NCBI RefSeq assembly: GCF_042242105.1 | Contig: NC_092029.1 | Coordinates: 8,991,885-9,055,884, forward strand | Source of the DNA: Pempheris klunzingeri | Taxonomy: Eukaryota; Chordata; Actinopteri; Acropomatiformes; Pempheridae | DNA length: 64,000 nucleotides | Reading direction: 5' to 3' | In this document: positions 23,055 to 35,713 of the stretch, one piece after another | Numbering within the stretch: position 1 is the stretch's first letter | How the letters are laid out: the number at the start of each line of letters is the position of its first letter | Notes under the pieces: model-generated | Seen by the model: the letters and a program-made list of their open reading frames with translations, nothing else | Told to the model about the DNA's origin: nothing | Databases searched by the model: none | Translations under genes and position numbers: made by a program

Positions 23055-25110
23055 GTGAGAGAGTGAGTGAAAACGATGACGCATGCACACATTGAGTGTG
23101 AGAGTTGACATTTGTGGGTGCAGATTTAATTGGCGCGTGCTTTTTGTATGTGTGCTCAACTCACACCAGCAGAAGCTCCACCCCTCCTCCCCCACGCTCC
23201 TAATCCCATAGTAAAATTGTAAAGAGGATTTTAAACCAATTCTAAGTTATCCAAAGCCCCATAGGGACCTCTATCTGTGGAACAAAGAATACTTGAGAGC
23301 CATTTTGTAAAAGAAAAACTTTTCTTTAAGCTGGGGCTTTAATTTTTACATTAGAATTTTTTTCTCTTTACCACGTGGCATTCGAACGGCACTGAGTTAT
23401 TGGCAATGAATCATATTTGTGGGGAAAAGAAAGAAAAGGACATTCAAAAAGAGTAATTTGGATGAGGCATGTTTCCAAAAAACAAGCTGTAAAGTGTTGC
23501 GTTATAAGCAAAGGGTCATTTCATATGAGAAGTTAATGAGAAGTTAATGATTGTAATTATTGGACGAGTACTAAATGCGGCCCTAGAGAGAAGAGGCACC
23601 AATAACCAGAACCCCTCTCTGAGCCCATGGTGATGGGGAGTGTTGCAATCCTAAAACACTTACACACACATACATACAAACTGCCTTCCTGTTCATACAG
23701 TTGCACACAAACCTTCAGTATGTATGACACCCCCCGCGTCCCCACTGCACTTTGAGTGGTCTTTCTGCTCTCTCGTACCTACTTCAGCGGCATAAACCCA
23801 TAAGGTTCTCGCAGTCTTATGGTCGCCACGCTCGCCGTTCTGATGGCTCAAAAGGCTTAGAAACCCAAACAGAAAGAACTGAGCCCTCACTATGCCTCTA
23901 TGCACCCAAAAGCAGTGACTGATCGATCTCGCAGACATTTACAAAAAACTGAACCTCACGCATTTGCGGCATAGCGGCCTCATCTCAAGGGTACCACTCT
24001 TGGAGCTTAGAGAGAGTTCAGCATTAACAGCCCCTTTTTGCTCTCCAGCCAAGTTATTCAGTGGTCAGTGCACCATTCAAAGCTTTCTTCCTCCCTTTTT
24101 CAGGGTATGTAATGACTATTTGCTACAGACTGATATCCAGTAAAACATGTTTAAAATCAGTGCTTTTCTGTCTGTTTTTATTGAATCTTTTTGTTACTTA
24201 AATTTTTTGTTCACATTATATCATTTTTGGTTGACCTCTATCCCTGTATGATCATATTAAAATATAACCAGACATTTGGAGTCCTCATTTTTTGTAATCT
24301 TTATAACCCCTGTTATCTTTCTTTTATATATAAATATCTATTTTGTTTCTTTCTTTTGTTTTTATTCAGTTGCATTTTATCTACCACTACTACTACAAAT
24401 GAATATGCACAGTAACACCCATGCCAATTGAGTGGGAAGAGTTTTTAGGAAGTGTGTTACCTACAATCAAATCAGGTTTGAACTATCCACCCCTCGCCTT
24501 TAAAGAGTTTCCTTCATGTGAAAATCTACTTTACCGCATGTCTGTGTAATTGACCGATATCTCTCTCTCTCTCTCTCGGTGTGCCATCGTTGATTGGCAG
24601 TTGCCACTTCCCCCGACCCCTACCGAAGCCAAATCATTTGAGGCACACTGGTGTTTTCTGTAGGTTGCGTGTGTCACGGTCCAATATTCACACTCTGGAA
24701 ACCTCTGTTTCAACTCCCGGACTGCAGAATGAATTCCTCTTCAACCCCCGACACTGTTTTTTCAGAAGACTTGAGGCAAATCATACACACTAAGAACCCA
24801 AACAAGAGCCCATCATTTCCCTGCTGGTGGCAAATGCTATGTCTGTATGCAACCTGGTGTCTGCTCTTCATTTTGTCTGAGTTTACCAAGGGAGTTTCTG
24901 ATTTAACTTGTCTTATTTCTCTCTCAGAGGTGGTGGTGGTGGGTGGGGGCTGGGTGGGGAATACTAAGGGCTTACTGTAGCATCTCTAAGCTTCTTGGGC
25001 TCGGGGCGGGAAGGGGTGATGTGTGACTTTGCGTTCAATGTGTTATTTACAAAAGTGATTGTACTGTTTTGTATTGTTGTGTAGGAAAAGTGTTATGTAT
25101 GCATATTTTC

Positions 25111-25116
25111 AATAAA
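25111..25116 (+). terminator. wdr26: wdr26 distal polyA signal candidate
   Basis: AATAAA in a context typical of a real site: TTGTATTGTTGTG upstream, then GCATTCAGGG and an A-run about 15 bases downstream. It is the last strong hexamer before the spacer leading to fez2. Confidence 0.6.
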
Positions 25117-25139
25117 GCATTCAGGGTTTTGAAAAAAAA

Positions 25140-26600
25140 AAGGCCCATGGAAGTTTGATGGGGCAAGAGATGGCGAAGGCCCCTGGAACAAAGGTTCAGA
25201 TCTGCAGAAAACTCATCTCTCCCACCTTTAAACACAGACAGGGGATCCAGGTCGGCCTTGAATCACTGCTTTGCTAAAGCAAGTGTCAAAGGAATCATTC
25301 AGTCATTTATTTCTTGAAAGCACTGTCTGGAGCCAGACCATCTGGTAAGAGGCTATCTTCAATGCCAGTAGGAATAAGAACTTATTGCCAATAAAGTTCC
25401 GTTATTTTGAGTAAGCTTTTGTGTTGGCAATACATTTCTATACAAAACTTGTTATTTACTGGTGGAAGTAGTTGCACAAAGCATGGGTGTATATGAGAAT
25501 ATCTTCTTTTGAGACCCCAAGTTCAGTATTAAAAATATAATTAAGAAATACAGACACATTATGTCATAAAACCACAGAACTGTGTAATATTTCTTTTTTT
25601 GTTTAGCTCTGCGGTGTTAGTCTTGACTGACAGATAACAGCCTTGTGATGAAATGTGGGATTATGAAATAAAAGGGCCATGTTATGAAATTAAAAGGAGA
25701 ACTTGGAAAAAGAAACTTGTGAAATGAAAACTGCTGGACTGAAATAAAAATGACCTGCAATAAATTCTCTTATGGTAAAAAAAACAAAGACATGATAAAT
25801 AACTCTTCACAGTAATGAGGTGAGTTTTTAAATTGTACTGCACCATTTCAGTATCATGTAATTATATTAAATGGTTTGTCTATTCATTCATATGATTTCT
25901 TTATTCCATTATTCCATAATAATGTTTTTAGTTTAACATTGTGGGCCTCCATTGATCTGCAACATCAGACTCATATATATCACCTGGTGGTAGATTTCTG
26001 TCTAAATCAAGGCAAAAAAGTATTTCTCATTTAATCTAACTGTGAATAAAAGATGAGGAAATAGTGAAAGGATTAAAAAAAACAGTAAAGTTTGAATACA
26101 ATAATTAGAATCCGAATTAGGTTTGTTGCCAATTAACTTTCACAAGGAATTTGCTTTGGTATCTAGGTGCATAAAAAAGAAACCTAATAATAACAGTAAT
26201 AAAGGTACACTATCTTTTTTTTTAAAATGAAAGAGCTAGCAAGCAAGCAATAAGAGGTTTTTTATTATTATGCATTATGGATGACAGATTAAAGGCCTAG
26301 TTCAACATAATCAGCTACACTTTACTCAGGTCTACAGTCAATGGTGAACTCAAAACCTTCAAACCATACACAAATATCACGTGATCCAACTTCAAACCCT
26401 GCTGTCTTACAATTAAATGCCCTTTTTAGGAGCCTCCACAACGAGACAGCTGACATGTAGGAAGGTTCCTAAGGATTTATGAATGTTTGTTCTGACTGAC
26501 AGTGATGAAGCTAACACGAACACAACCATCATATTTATCTTACACAACCATTATATTTATCATACACAACCATCATACCCATGGTAGAGACCCTGCTGTC
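25140..26600. other. wdr26-fez2 intergenic region
   Basis: AT-rich spacer. A further AATAAA lies at about 25390, and several AAATAAA strings lie at 25660-25760 without other support. A short tandem-like stretch with three ACACAACCAT(C/T)AT units is at 26520-26580. No genes seen. Confidence 0.55.
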
Positions 26601-26629
26601 CTGGGTTTGTTTTGCTCCATCTGAAGGGG

Positions 26630-26782
26630 GCGTGGCGTCCAGACCGACGTCACACCGCACCCTCCCTCCCCCCCTCCCCTCCTGCCCCTGTCGCTTCACC
26701 GTCTCGTCCAGTGTCTCGAAGCCCGAAAACAGAGCACCATCGCGGTGTCTAGCTGGCTGTCCACCGAGCTCCTGCGGCAGTC
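26630..26782 (+). promoter_or_regulatory. fez2: fez2 promoter and 5' UTR
   Basis: CpG- and C-rich block starting abruptly after AT-rich DNA and running into exon 1. It carries a CRE-like CGACGTCA at 26645-26652 and a polypyrimidine CCCTCCC stretch just downstream that could be a TSS-proximal Sp/KLF region. No TATA box is evident. The first in-frame ATG, at 26783, has a G at +4. Confidence 0.55.
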
Positions 26783-29700
26783 ATGGCGGCGCCGTTAGCC
26801 CACTTCGATGAGGACTGGCAGGATTTCAACGAGTTCAAGCCGTCCTCGGCGTCGGCCGACCAGCTGGACCAGCTGAACTCAAACGTGGGCGACTCGTCGT
26901 CGGGCCTAGACGATTTCTCCGACCTGGACAACAGTTTCTCCGGGGAGATCTGCAGCTTCAAATCGATGGAGGACCTCGTCCACGACTTCGACGAGAAGCT
27001 GACAGTGTGCTTCCGAAACTACAACACCACGACGGAAAACATAGCCCCCATTAAGCCCATCACAGAGGACAACTACCTGAAAGACGACGAGTGAGTGTGA
27101 ATTTTAATGCGGGTTTTATTTACGCTAACTTTTAATCTCTTAGCTAGCTAGCCGCTTTAGCTTCAGCGGGCTAAGCTAGCGTTGATGGAGGGAGTCCTAG
27201 TTTAGCTGCAATCTGTGTCGGCCAAAGTTTAGCCAGCTAGCGCATGTTTACTGAGCCAGAATACACTTTGTGTCTTATCATAACAAGGAGCATGAGGGTG
27301 ACTATTTGGCCAACGTAGACTCTTGGACTTAGGTTGAGATTCAGAGCCGGAGAGGCTGCAAACAAATGCTCAAATGACACATTTAGTTAACATATTTTGA
27401 ATGGTATTTTTCTATGTGAGGGATGTTGCTTGTGTTCATGTGTGTGTGTGTGTTAAGGAGAGGGAGGGAGGGAGGGAGGGGTCATGCCACGTTACCAGTA
27501 CTTGACTTCATGCTAGATTGGTTGATTGTAGCTATTAAGCCACTGATCCATAAAGTGTGTATCGGAAGTTAGTGATGCACACTTGCTCTTTATCCTGTCT
27601 TTAAATGATCACATGAGACAAAACATCCTTGACTCATGGCCCGACTTTTATTAGCCCCCACTGTTGCCTCTGACTCAATATGTCATGTTTGGTACATGTG
27701 ATCATTACTTTCTGAAGGGCTGCCTTGACAGCATCTGTGCTGACCACCTTAACAGCCCTCGTTATCTCAGTCTGAGGTCCTCCACGGTTGTATTGTTTCA
27801 TCTCATAGATGTAAATGTCACAACTGCACGTTCACACGACTGATTCACATGTTATTATCTCCCTGCAGCCAGTCACATCAATCCCACACCAAGTATAGAC
27901 GTCACTGTGACTCCAGAGCTTTGTAGGCTGCATAAATCACCGTCTTCTTACCATCTGCTTTTCCAGAATGTGGACACTGTTTGATCTAATCACATAATGC
28001 ATGTAAGCTTCCTCTGCTTCACCAGAAGGGACGGGAGTGATCCATACACATGTCCACAGGAAAGTGTTTACTTCAGTCTTACTTGAGACTGAGCAAGGAC
28101 CTGAATGTTAAGTTTGGAACTTCATCACTTTAGACACTGCCATGAAAAAGTACTTCTAAAGCAGTGGTGGCAACCTTTTTGTATTATCTGCTATAGAGCA
28201 GCAATATATAGTTGATTAATTGATAGGCCAGTCAACAGAAAAATAATCTGGAACTATTTTGATGTTTTTTCAGTCGTTTATTTTCTGATTTCAGCCTCTG
28301 TTTATAATGCGTTTTCTTGCTTTATATCATCTTGGACTTGGGAAATGTCCATTTTTGTCTACTTTTCATGAACCAAATCACTAATGAATATGACAAAGAT
28401 TTGAGACAATTATCAGCACATGAATCTATAATGGAAATAATCCCTTGCAGCGTTACTTGGATAAGCTGACGATTATTTCCTCAATGATTGTAAATTGATC
28501 TCTAAAATGTATAAACAAAAAAATCCAAAACACATAACTTCACAATTCTCTGTTGTCCAAGATCAGTTCAAAACCCAAAGTATTTTTTTTATCGTATTTG
28601 ACAAAGAAAGCAGCAGTTGTTAGTAGTGAATGTGTATTAATATCATACTAACTAACTCACATTGAGGATTATTAGATAGATATGTAGCATGATATGTTAC
28701 AGATATCTTTCAGTCACACAGGACTCTGGACACTGGGTTTTTCCATTGTTCCTCATTTTGTAGCTTATCTGCAACTTTGCCTCATAGAAGCACAATGATG
28801 GTCATAAACGCAGAGCTTGTCAAGAGTAGTAGTGATCTTGCAGTTATAGTGCTGTAAATATTTAGGGGAATGTTGGAGGGCTGTTGAAACAGGGACAGAA
28901 GCATCTATGGTTGTTATAGGTGAAGAGACAGAGGAAGTAGGGAACAGAATAATTGGATAGCAGCCCGGTGAAGACCAAAGAGCAGCGCCAAGCTCAGTCA
29001 GAGTCTTTTCTGGATGGCTGCACTTTGCAGGACGTGCTCAGGCGCTTAACAAGTTCTCCAGCAAGACTGTGGCTGAGACGAACAACAGAGATGACAAGGA
29101 GAAAATGAGTGTGTGTGTGGGTTTGGGGTAAAATGGAGACAGCAAAATGTGTTTGTGTTAAAGCCAAGCCGTGCATGTGGATTATATGTGCACCCATGTG
29201 TGCAAGATAAAACGGCATCCACACAAATATGTTCAAACGAGTAATTCAGACAAACTGGCACAGTCTGATGTAGAAACAAAGAAATTGGTCCCCTGAAATG
29301 TAGCCTCGTTTTAAAATGCAAACGCTCTCAGTGAAACTGAAGCGAATGGTGTACTTGGGCATGCACTCACGTGTCGGAGACACTGTCTTTGCTTGAGGCA
29401 CAAAAAATATTTCCTGCCAGCCTTTGCCCTATTTAGAACAACCCCTCAGCCCCCCACTCCCACAAGCTGTGCATGAGCACTTCGGGGAGAAACATGCGAG
29501 TTACATAAACATTTATGTGTGTGTGTGTGAGAGAGAGGGTATGACGATGCAGAGCCACTCTGACACATGGGTTCACAGCATCTATCCTCCCTCTGCTCAC
29601 AGCAGTCAGGGCCAGGAATAAAAACACAGTGACTTGCATGTGCACTTTAATTTTATATTTTGCACAGACTCACTTTGCTTTGAAAATAAAAACGATGCCC

Positions 29701-30379
29701 AAAATTGTTGGTTTTACTTGCAATGGAGACCCCATGAAGCGGTTTTTTTATGTAAACAAATAGTACCAAATAAGTTTTTAAAAAGGTGAGGGATTTCACA
29801 GTCGAACAGCAAACATGTCATGTTTAACAGACTCTGCGACACCATCTGCTCGGCTGTGATTAGTTCTCCGCAGTATTGTAAACATTCAACAGTGTGCTGG
29901 TGCAAGGATGACACTGTTTCTAAATCGGCTGACATTAACAGCAAAAAGGCTCCGATGAACTATACACACACTATATTTCTTGGCTTTCAGGTATACAGAA
30001 ATGAATGAATGGGTTGAACTACCACACATGCGTCAGTGTTTCTCACCAGGGGACGTGTACTGGGGATAGATGACGTCTCAAGCGGCTGCTGTGAGATGCA
30101 GCAGCGGGAACACGGTGAAGTGGCGAGGGGGTGGTCAGACAGCAGGACGCACCGTAGCACTGCCAAGTAACGCTGTGTCACAGTGAAACGAGAAGGAAAC
30201 GAGCTCTGTTTGTCCTTTTACGCAGAACTTTATTCTGTTTCTCATAACATTATGTGCCGTCCTCCAGGGTGTGGAACGCTCTGACAGATAATTATGGCAA
30301 CGTGATGGCTGTGGACTGGAAGACATCGCACACTCGCTCCCTACACCTGCCCACCCTCAACCTCACTGAGCTTGAGGTA

Positions 30380-30425
<46 letters not shown>

Positions 30426-33400
30426 GTTGGTCTAGTGTAATATTTCAAGCACTCAGTAAACGCACAGGCCACATCTCCATACTTGTGTTTTTGAAATGTC
30501 ACCTTGCAGAGGAAGAGCCAAGACACAAATGTAAGCAGTTTGTTCCTCTGCCATCAATCTGCTTAGCCACCTGTTTACTGTCTCATCCAAGTTATCTCCC
30601 TTTCTTTCTTTCCTTTCTTCACCCCCGTCCTTTCCTGATGGGCAGAAGTTGGATAACCAGTCTCTGGATCTGTCGGACGACGAGGAGCTGAGGGAGCAGA
30701 TGGACATGCACTCAATCATCGTGTCCTGCATCAACGACGAGCCGCTCTTCACAGCTGAACAGGTACTTTCTCACGCTCACAGTGGCATGTGTTGCGTTCG
30801 CTGGGATGTTTCAGAGATTGTCATTTGGTAAACCTACAATAAATGTAAATAAAATGGTACTGTCAATATACCGCAGTTTACATCAGCGCTTTTCCCTAAA
30901 TTTGAAGGTGTTCGAGGGCTGTGAGCCGACAAGTAAAAGAGTTACAGATCAAAGTCTGCAAGCCCTTATTTTGCTAGGAGCTTTGTTTTCTGTGTTTGGA
31001 GCCTTTCACAGCTGCAGAGTACTTGCATAACATGCAAATTCCTGCTTTGTGTTTAAACAGATGTGAAGCTGTCACAAAGAAAAAGTTGTTTCTTATTCTC
31101 TCTTAGCCTAAACGTGGCCACTTGAAACCCCATCCAGGTTGTCCAGTGATGCTTTCTGCATGTAACAGTGTTTAGCATTCAGCATGTAACAATGTTAAGA
31201 GCGTGTTCAGTTCGGCTTTATTGGCTTCACGTGCACAAGCACAAACACAGATGAATGTCGTCTTCTGGTCGAGGCGTTTCGTCGCGGGAAGCTTTTTATA
31301 GCAATTTATAAATCTCCTGATGATCTGAAATTGCTTTCAGAGCAGCAAACTACAAACAGACTGAACTAAGCAGAACCAAAATAGCAACGTGGAAAAATGA
31401 ATTCTTTGTTCCCTGAGACTAATCAGATGTTTGTCACTCCAGATGTACAAGTAGTCTTGTGTGAAATTCTGTGAATTCTGTGCCTGGGAGCTTTGTTACA
31501 GAAAAGATGCATAGAAGATAGGGAGATATGTAAAAACAAGATATAAGGAAAGACGGGATAGCAGCAATGAAGCATTAATAGGATATTAAATGGCCATATT
31601 GCTTAACATCGAATATAAAAACAGAATGAAGGCAATAGGTGATCGATTCCAGTTGAGGTGCTTGAAGCTGTTGTATCTTTACAGATCTGATAATGACTCA
31701 CAACAGACTCGTATGCTGAAGTGCTACATGTGCACTCGGTTTGACTACATTCATACCTGGTATTTTTTGTGTGTCTAGCACAAACATCAGCTGTTGAGAG
31801 GAGAGTGGGGAAAACACTGTTTCATGCTGTAAATATTTATATGTCAACTGCAATACCAGAAGGGAAATGACAAACCTCCGTCTTCTGTATTCATCAAACT
31901 AACACCAAAAAAACCACTGTGTCTAAAATGCAGTATAATACAAGTGTGGCCATGCTGTTTAGGTGATAGAGGAGATAGAGGAGATGATGCAGGAGTCTCC
32001 AGACCCAGATGACGACGAGAGTCCCTCACAGTCCGACCTGTCAATGCTCTCCCAGGACCTCCACGTCCTGAAGCGCTCCGGCTCCAGCACCAGCTACGAG
32101 GACCGTGAGTACCACCGTGGCTGGAGCACATTTACAAAAACAGAAGCGTTCAACGTCGTCGCTCTTGTGTTTCTGAGGCGGCTGTGCTTTTGTGTCACAG
32201 TCTGCCGCCCCTTGACAGTCATCTATATCACGTAATGAAGTGTAACAGGTCGCACAGTGTGGCACGCGGCTACACGCGCATAACATTTTTATGTAATGTG
32301 TAACACACGCAGACAGACGGCAATGACATCGTTCCTTCATGTTGTTATATAATCAACAGCATATATTTAGCTTGAACACAGTTATAATCCCACCGCCTGA
32401 GCGTTTGCATCCAGTTTGCCTGGAGACTGTACATTTGGTCAGATATCTGCATATGTATCCTACAGTATGTCGTGTGTTTAACATGTTAGACATCACATCA
32501 GTGTCACAAAGTGTATGCTTAATATTTACTCTGAGCTGGTTTCTCACAGTCAGAGTGGTTAAAATGTACCAAAGAGACACCAAAACTTAAAAATAGTAAA
32601 GTTTTTTCCTTTAATTTATTTCATTTTCACCTTTTGATCGCTGCTTTTATACCACATGATGCACTTAACTGTAATGTCTTCATTGTGCTGTTAAAAGGAG
32701 ATTTTCACATGTACTTTAAGTATCTTTATCTCAGTTAAGACAAAGTTGTTGGTTGACTATTTGATATTTAATTGATGGCCGTATTGGAAGCCATTACATC
32801 ATAGTGATCATGAATGTTCAATATTACAATATTGCGTGCTCTGTTCAGAGTAATTTGGCTCCCAAAGTCAAAATGAATTAACTGTCAAACCACCGTCCTC
32901 TCATGCTAAATACTCATCACATCTACCAGGCTTTCACACAAACCCACACACACAACAAGGACACGCAAACTAATATATCTGCACACCATCCTCAGGGCTG
33001 CGTCAGCTGTCAGTGTCTGAGCTGACTGAGACTCTGGAGGAAGTGGAGACGGCCATTCGCCGCTACAGCGAAGAGCTGATCCAGGCCCTGGCCCTGCGAG
33101 ACGAACTGGATTATGAGAAAGAGGTCCTTTGATTTTTTTATTTTCAGTATACTTAAAGGCAACAACATAAACCGCATCTGTGTCTGCTTGAGTTTGTGAA
33201 AAGCTGAGAAAAATGACCAAATTAGAGATCAGACTGCAGCTCTCACAGCGCTCTGAAGGCCATTTAGAGAAGTCAGTGAATCGCTAACAGCTTTATTCTC
33301 TCAATTCAATGTCATGACTCTGTCACAGCGTATTTTTAACAGGAGCTGAAAATAGATTTCTCTTAGAACAGTACGTCGTAATATTGTAATGCAAAATTGA

Positions 33401-35280
33401 ATTCCCTTTGATCCCCAAAGCCAACATAAATAAAAGCACTTTTTATCCAAAAAAAAAAAACCCAGGTGAAGAACAGCTTCATCTCGCTGCTGATCGACGT
33501 GCAGAACAGGCAGAAGGAGCACCGTGAGCTGCTGCGGAAGAAGAAGAAAATCAGGAGTACGACTACGACCGGGCCCAACGGCCAGAGGACAGCCAGCACA
33601 CACGTACCAGGCACGGTGAGTCATGTGGTGGCGGAGGCATAAACAAAGAGAAACACATGAGCCCCGTGTGCACGATTTATAATGACGATCAGCGGAACAG
33701 ACGCACCCCCACGCACGTCTTCAAGTATAAGCAGAAACGCATGACATGACAGATAGTTTGCATGGGAGAGCTGCTTTTACACCAGCACTGAAGGCTCATG
33801 CCCAGCCTCTTTCTTTCTTTACCTCAGAAACCCTCTCATCTCTCTTGACTCTTTTTTTTTTTCCCTCCTTCCTCTCACTTCTTGTAGCTCCTCACTCTGG
33901 AGGGACTCTCCAATGTCATTCAAAATGGCCTCCGTCAAACTTTTGGCAACACTGGAGGGGACAAACAGGTGCCCCTGCTCTTTCTTTGTACTCACTTCAT
34001 CTTTTTTTTTTTCTTTACAGATGTTTTTCTGTCTTCTTTTTCTTTTTCCACTGGCATGTTTGTTTCTTTCTCCACAGCTACCGCCGGCATTTGGTGTCAC
34101 TTGTTTGGCCATTTTTATTCATCTGCTTACGTTTTGTAATGGATGTAAAGTGTCTCTTTTGTTTTACTTCAGTCATTTTTGAATAATTTTAATTTATGTC
34201 CTTCGTCTTTCATTTTTTTGATAATATTTTGCAGCTTTTACTGTCTTGTCATTTTATTATTTAAAGTCAAGAAGACACTGTTGCATAATTCTTTTCTCTA
34301 ATAAACTTCTGAAGGGTTGAAACCAGTTAACATACAGGCCTGAGCTTGCTGATACATGATCATATGTCGACCTTCATGACACTGACGGACGACATATTTT
34401 TTCACCCTGTTTTTGTTTTAATATTTAAGTAGAATGTGGCAATAATTGATGTTTATGTACATGATCGTGTCTTCATCAGTACCTGACCACAGTAATCCCT
34501 TATGAGAAGAAAGCCGGCTCGCCATCAGTAGAAGACCTCCAGATCCTCACAAAGAGTGAGTGTATCACCCTCACAGAAACGTAGTGACAGAATTAGATGT
34601 GATGGTCTCCACAACTTGTTTGCTTTCAAGTTTTTCACCAGTTTTCATTATTTCGCATCAGTTATCAGGTCATGTTTTCAAAATGTAACGCTCCGCTCTC
34701 TCCACGCTAGTCCTCCACGCCATGAGGGATGACAGCGAGAAGGTGCCGGCCCTGCTAACAGACTACATTCTCAAAGGTAAACACACACAGCCCTCCTCGA
34801 TGCGTTTGATAGCAGTGAGCGGGACGGAGAAGCTGAGCAGGTTAAGTCACCTCAAGCTGGTTTATTGCAGTCATGTGTGATAGTCATGGAAACGGTTTGT
34901 TGTATCAGTGTCCCAAAAGTGGCTTATATTTAGAGGTGTGTGTCACAGCCAGGTGACTTTTTGTCCCCTTGTATCGTCTGACATCCTGCCCCCTGCTGTT
35001 CGAAAGAGAAAATACAAAATTTGTTTCTGCATTTCCAGGGGAGGCTGAGAGTAGAAATACAGACTAGCAGAGAACAGAAAACAGTACTGTCAACACAAAC
35101 ATGAATTAAAGGGAGGGGAAAATACTTTTTTTTTTTTGCCACCCTTCACTGTTGACCTTTACCTTCCTTGTCTTTCGTCTGTGCTGCATTGTCCTTTGGG
35201 TAGCTCTGGTATGAGAGCAGTGGAAACTGAGGTTTGTGAGGCACTGACACATTAACACAGATTCCTCGCCTTCAGCCTTT

Positions 35281-35349
<69 letters not shown>

Positions 35350-35713
35350 CGTCTTCGTAGTATCACTATCTCTTCCCCCCAAAAGCAGCAGCCTTCCCTC
35401 ACTCGCTCTTCGCTGTAGTGCCCATCGTGCTGTGCGGTGCTTGTGGCTGCACTACACCTACCCTGAAACACATGAACACACTCATGCACATGTTCCACCC
35501 TTTACTGCGAGCTTGTAGTAGTAGCTGTTCACGTGTCTGCTCCTCACCTGTTTTCTTTTGTTTTTTCTCTCTCTCTTCGCTCACCCCACATTTTCCCCTG
35601 TGGTAGTTGCTCTTCTGTAATCTGCAGCTCTCCTTAATGTGCCACAAAAAAAAAAAACAGCGCTGATCACCAACTGATCTTTTCTTGTCTCCTCAGTTCT
35701 TTGTCCCACGTAA
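26783..35713 (+). CDS. fez2: Fasciculation and elongation protein zeta-2 (10 coding exons)
   Basis: FEZ-family adaptor, known for binding kinesin-1 and acting in axonal transport and autophagy-related processes. Coding exons: 26783-27090, 30268-30376, 30646-30762, 31963-32104, 32996-33123, 33466-33615, 33888-33968, 34480-34555, 34711-34776, 35697-35713. Phases join into 397 codons plus stop, close to FEZ1/FEZ2. Visible: acidic N-terminus with SFKSMEDLVHDFDEKLTVCF, the FEZ2-type WNALTDNYGNV and SHTRSLHL block in exon 2, acidic VIEEIEEMMQESPDPDDDE in exon 4, coiled-coil region with EELIQALALRDELDYEKE and NSFISLLIDVQNRQKEH in exons 5-6, conserved TVIPYEKKAGSPSVEDLQIL, and the invariant C-terminal YILKVLCPT. 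FEZ2 rather than FEZ1 is chosen from exon 2. Exon 7 (27 codons) matches a segment I recall as present in FEZ1 and in some FEZ2 isoforms, so it may be alternatively spliced. Intron 5 has unusual splice sites (see findings). Confidence 0.95.
27091..30267 (+). other. fez2: fez2 intron 1
   Basis: 3.2 kb intron with a GTGAGT donor and a CCTCCAG acceptor. It holds a GGGA-rich run at 27459-27480 and a degraded dispersed-repeat copy at about 28180-28500. Other frames in it have no coding character. Confidence 0.65.
28180..28500 (+). repeat. Degraded dispersed repeat (same family as 53.0-53.5 kb, tentative)
   Basis: Contains TTAATTGATAGGCCAGTCAACAG, GAAAAATAATCTGGAACTATTTTGATG and GGACTTGGGAAATGTCCATTTTTG in an order typical of a common fish dispersed repeat I recall, to which the inverted pair near 53 kb also seems to belong. 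Divergence is high and the assignment is tentative. Confidence 0.35.
30380..30421. repeat. (CA)n microsatellite, fez2 intron 2
   Basis: About 20 CA units starting 4 bases after the fez2 exon 2 donor GT. Confidence 0.95.
30763..31962 (+). other. fez2: fez2 intron 3
   Basis: 1.2 kb intron between exons 3 and 4. AT-rich, with no recognisable gene, RNA or repeat beyond short homopolymers. Confidence 0.6.
35281..35347. repeat. (CT)n microsatellite, fez2 intron 9
   Basis: CT run of about 30 units. It creates an artefactual Arg/Glu frame on the minus strand. Confidence 0.95.

Larger units (their letters stand above)
21830..25136 (+). other. wdr26: wdr26 3' UTR (probable, long)
   Basis: After the stop there is an early AATAAA at 21885-21890 and a second at 25111-25116 followed by GT-rich and A-rich sequence. 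No coding-type frame or splice-linked exon lies between, so the region is most simply a long 3' UTR of about 3.3 kb with alternative polyadenylation. It contains a GT microsatellite at 23001-23054. The extent is inferred, not proven. Confidence 0.5.

Noticed and set aside
33746..34186. 146-codon plus-strand frame overlapping fez2 exon 7
   Set aside because: Phe/Leu-rich translation of T-rich intron sequence; the true exon 33888-33968 uses a different frame.
35106..35498. Minus-strand 130-codon frame with Arg-Glu repeats
   Set aside because: Produced by the CT microsatellite at 35281-35347 in a fez2 intron; no start context or homology.
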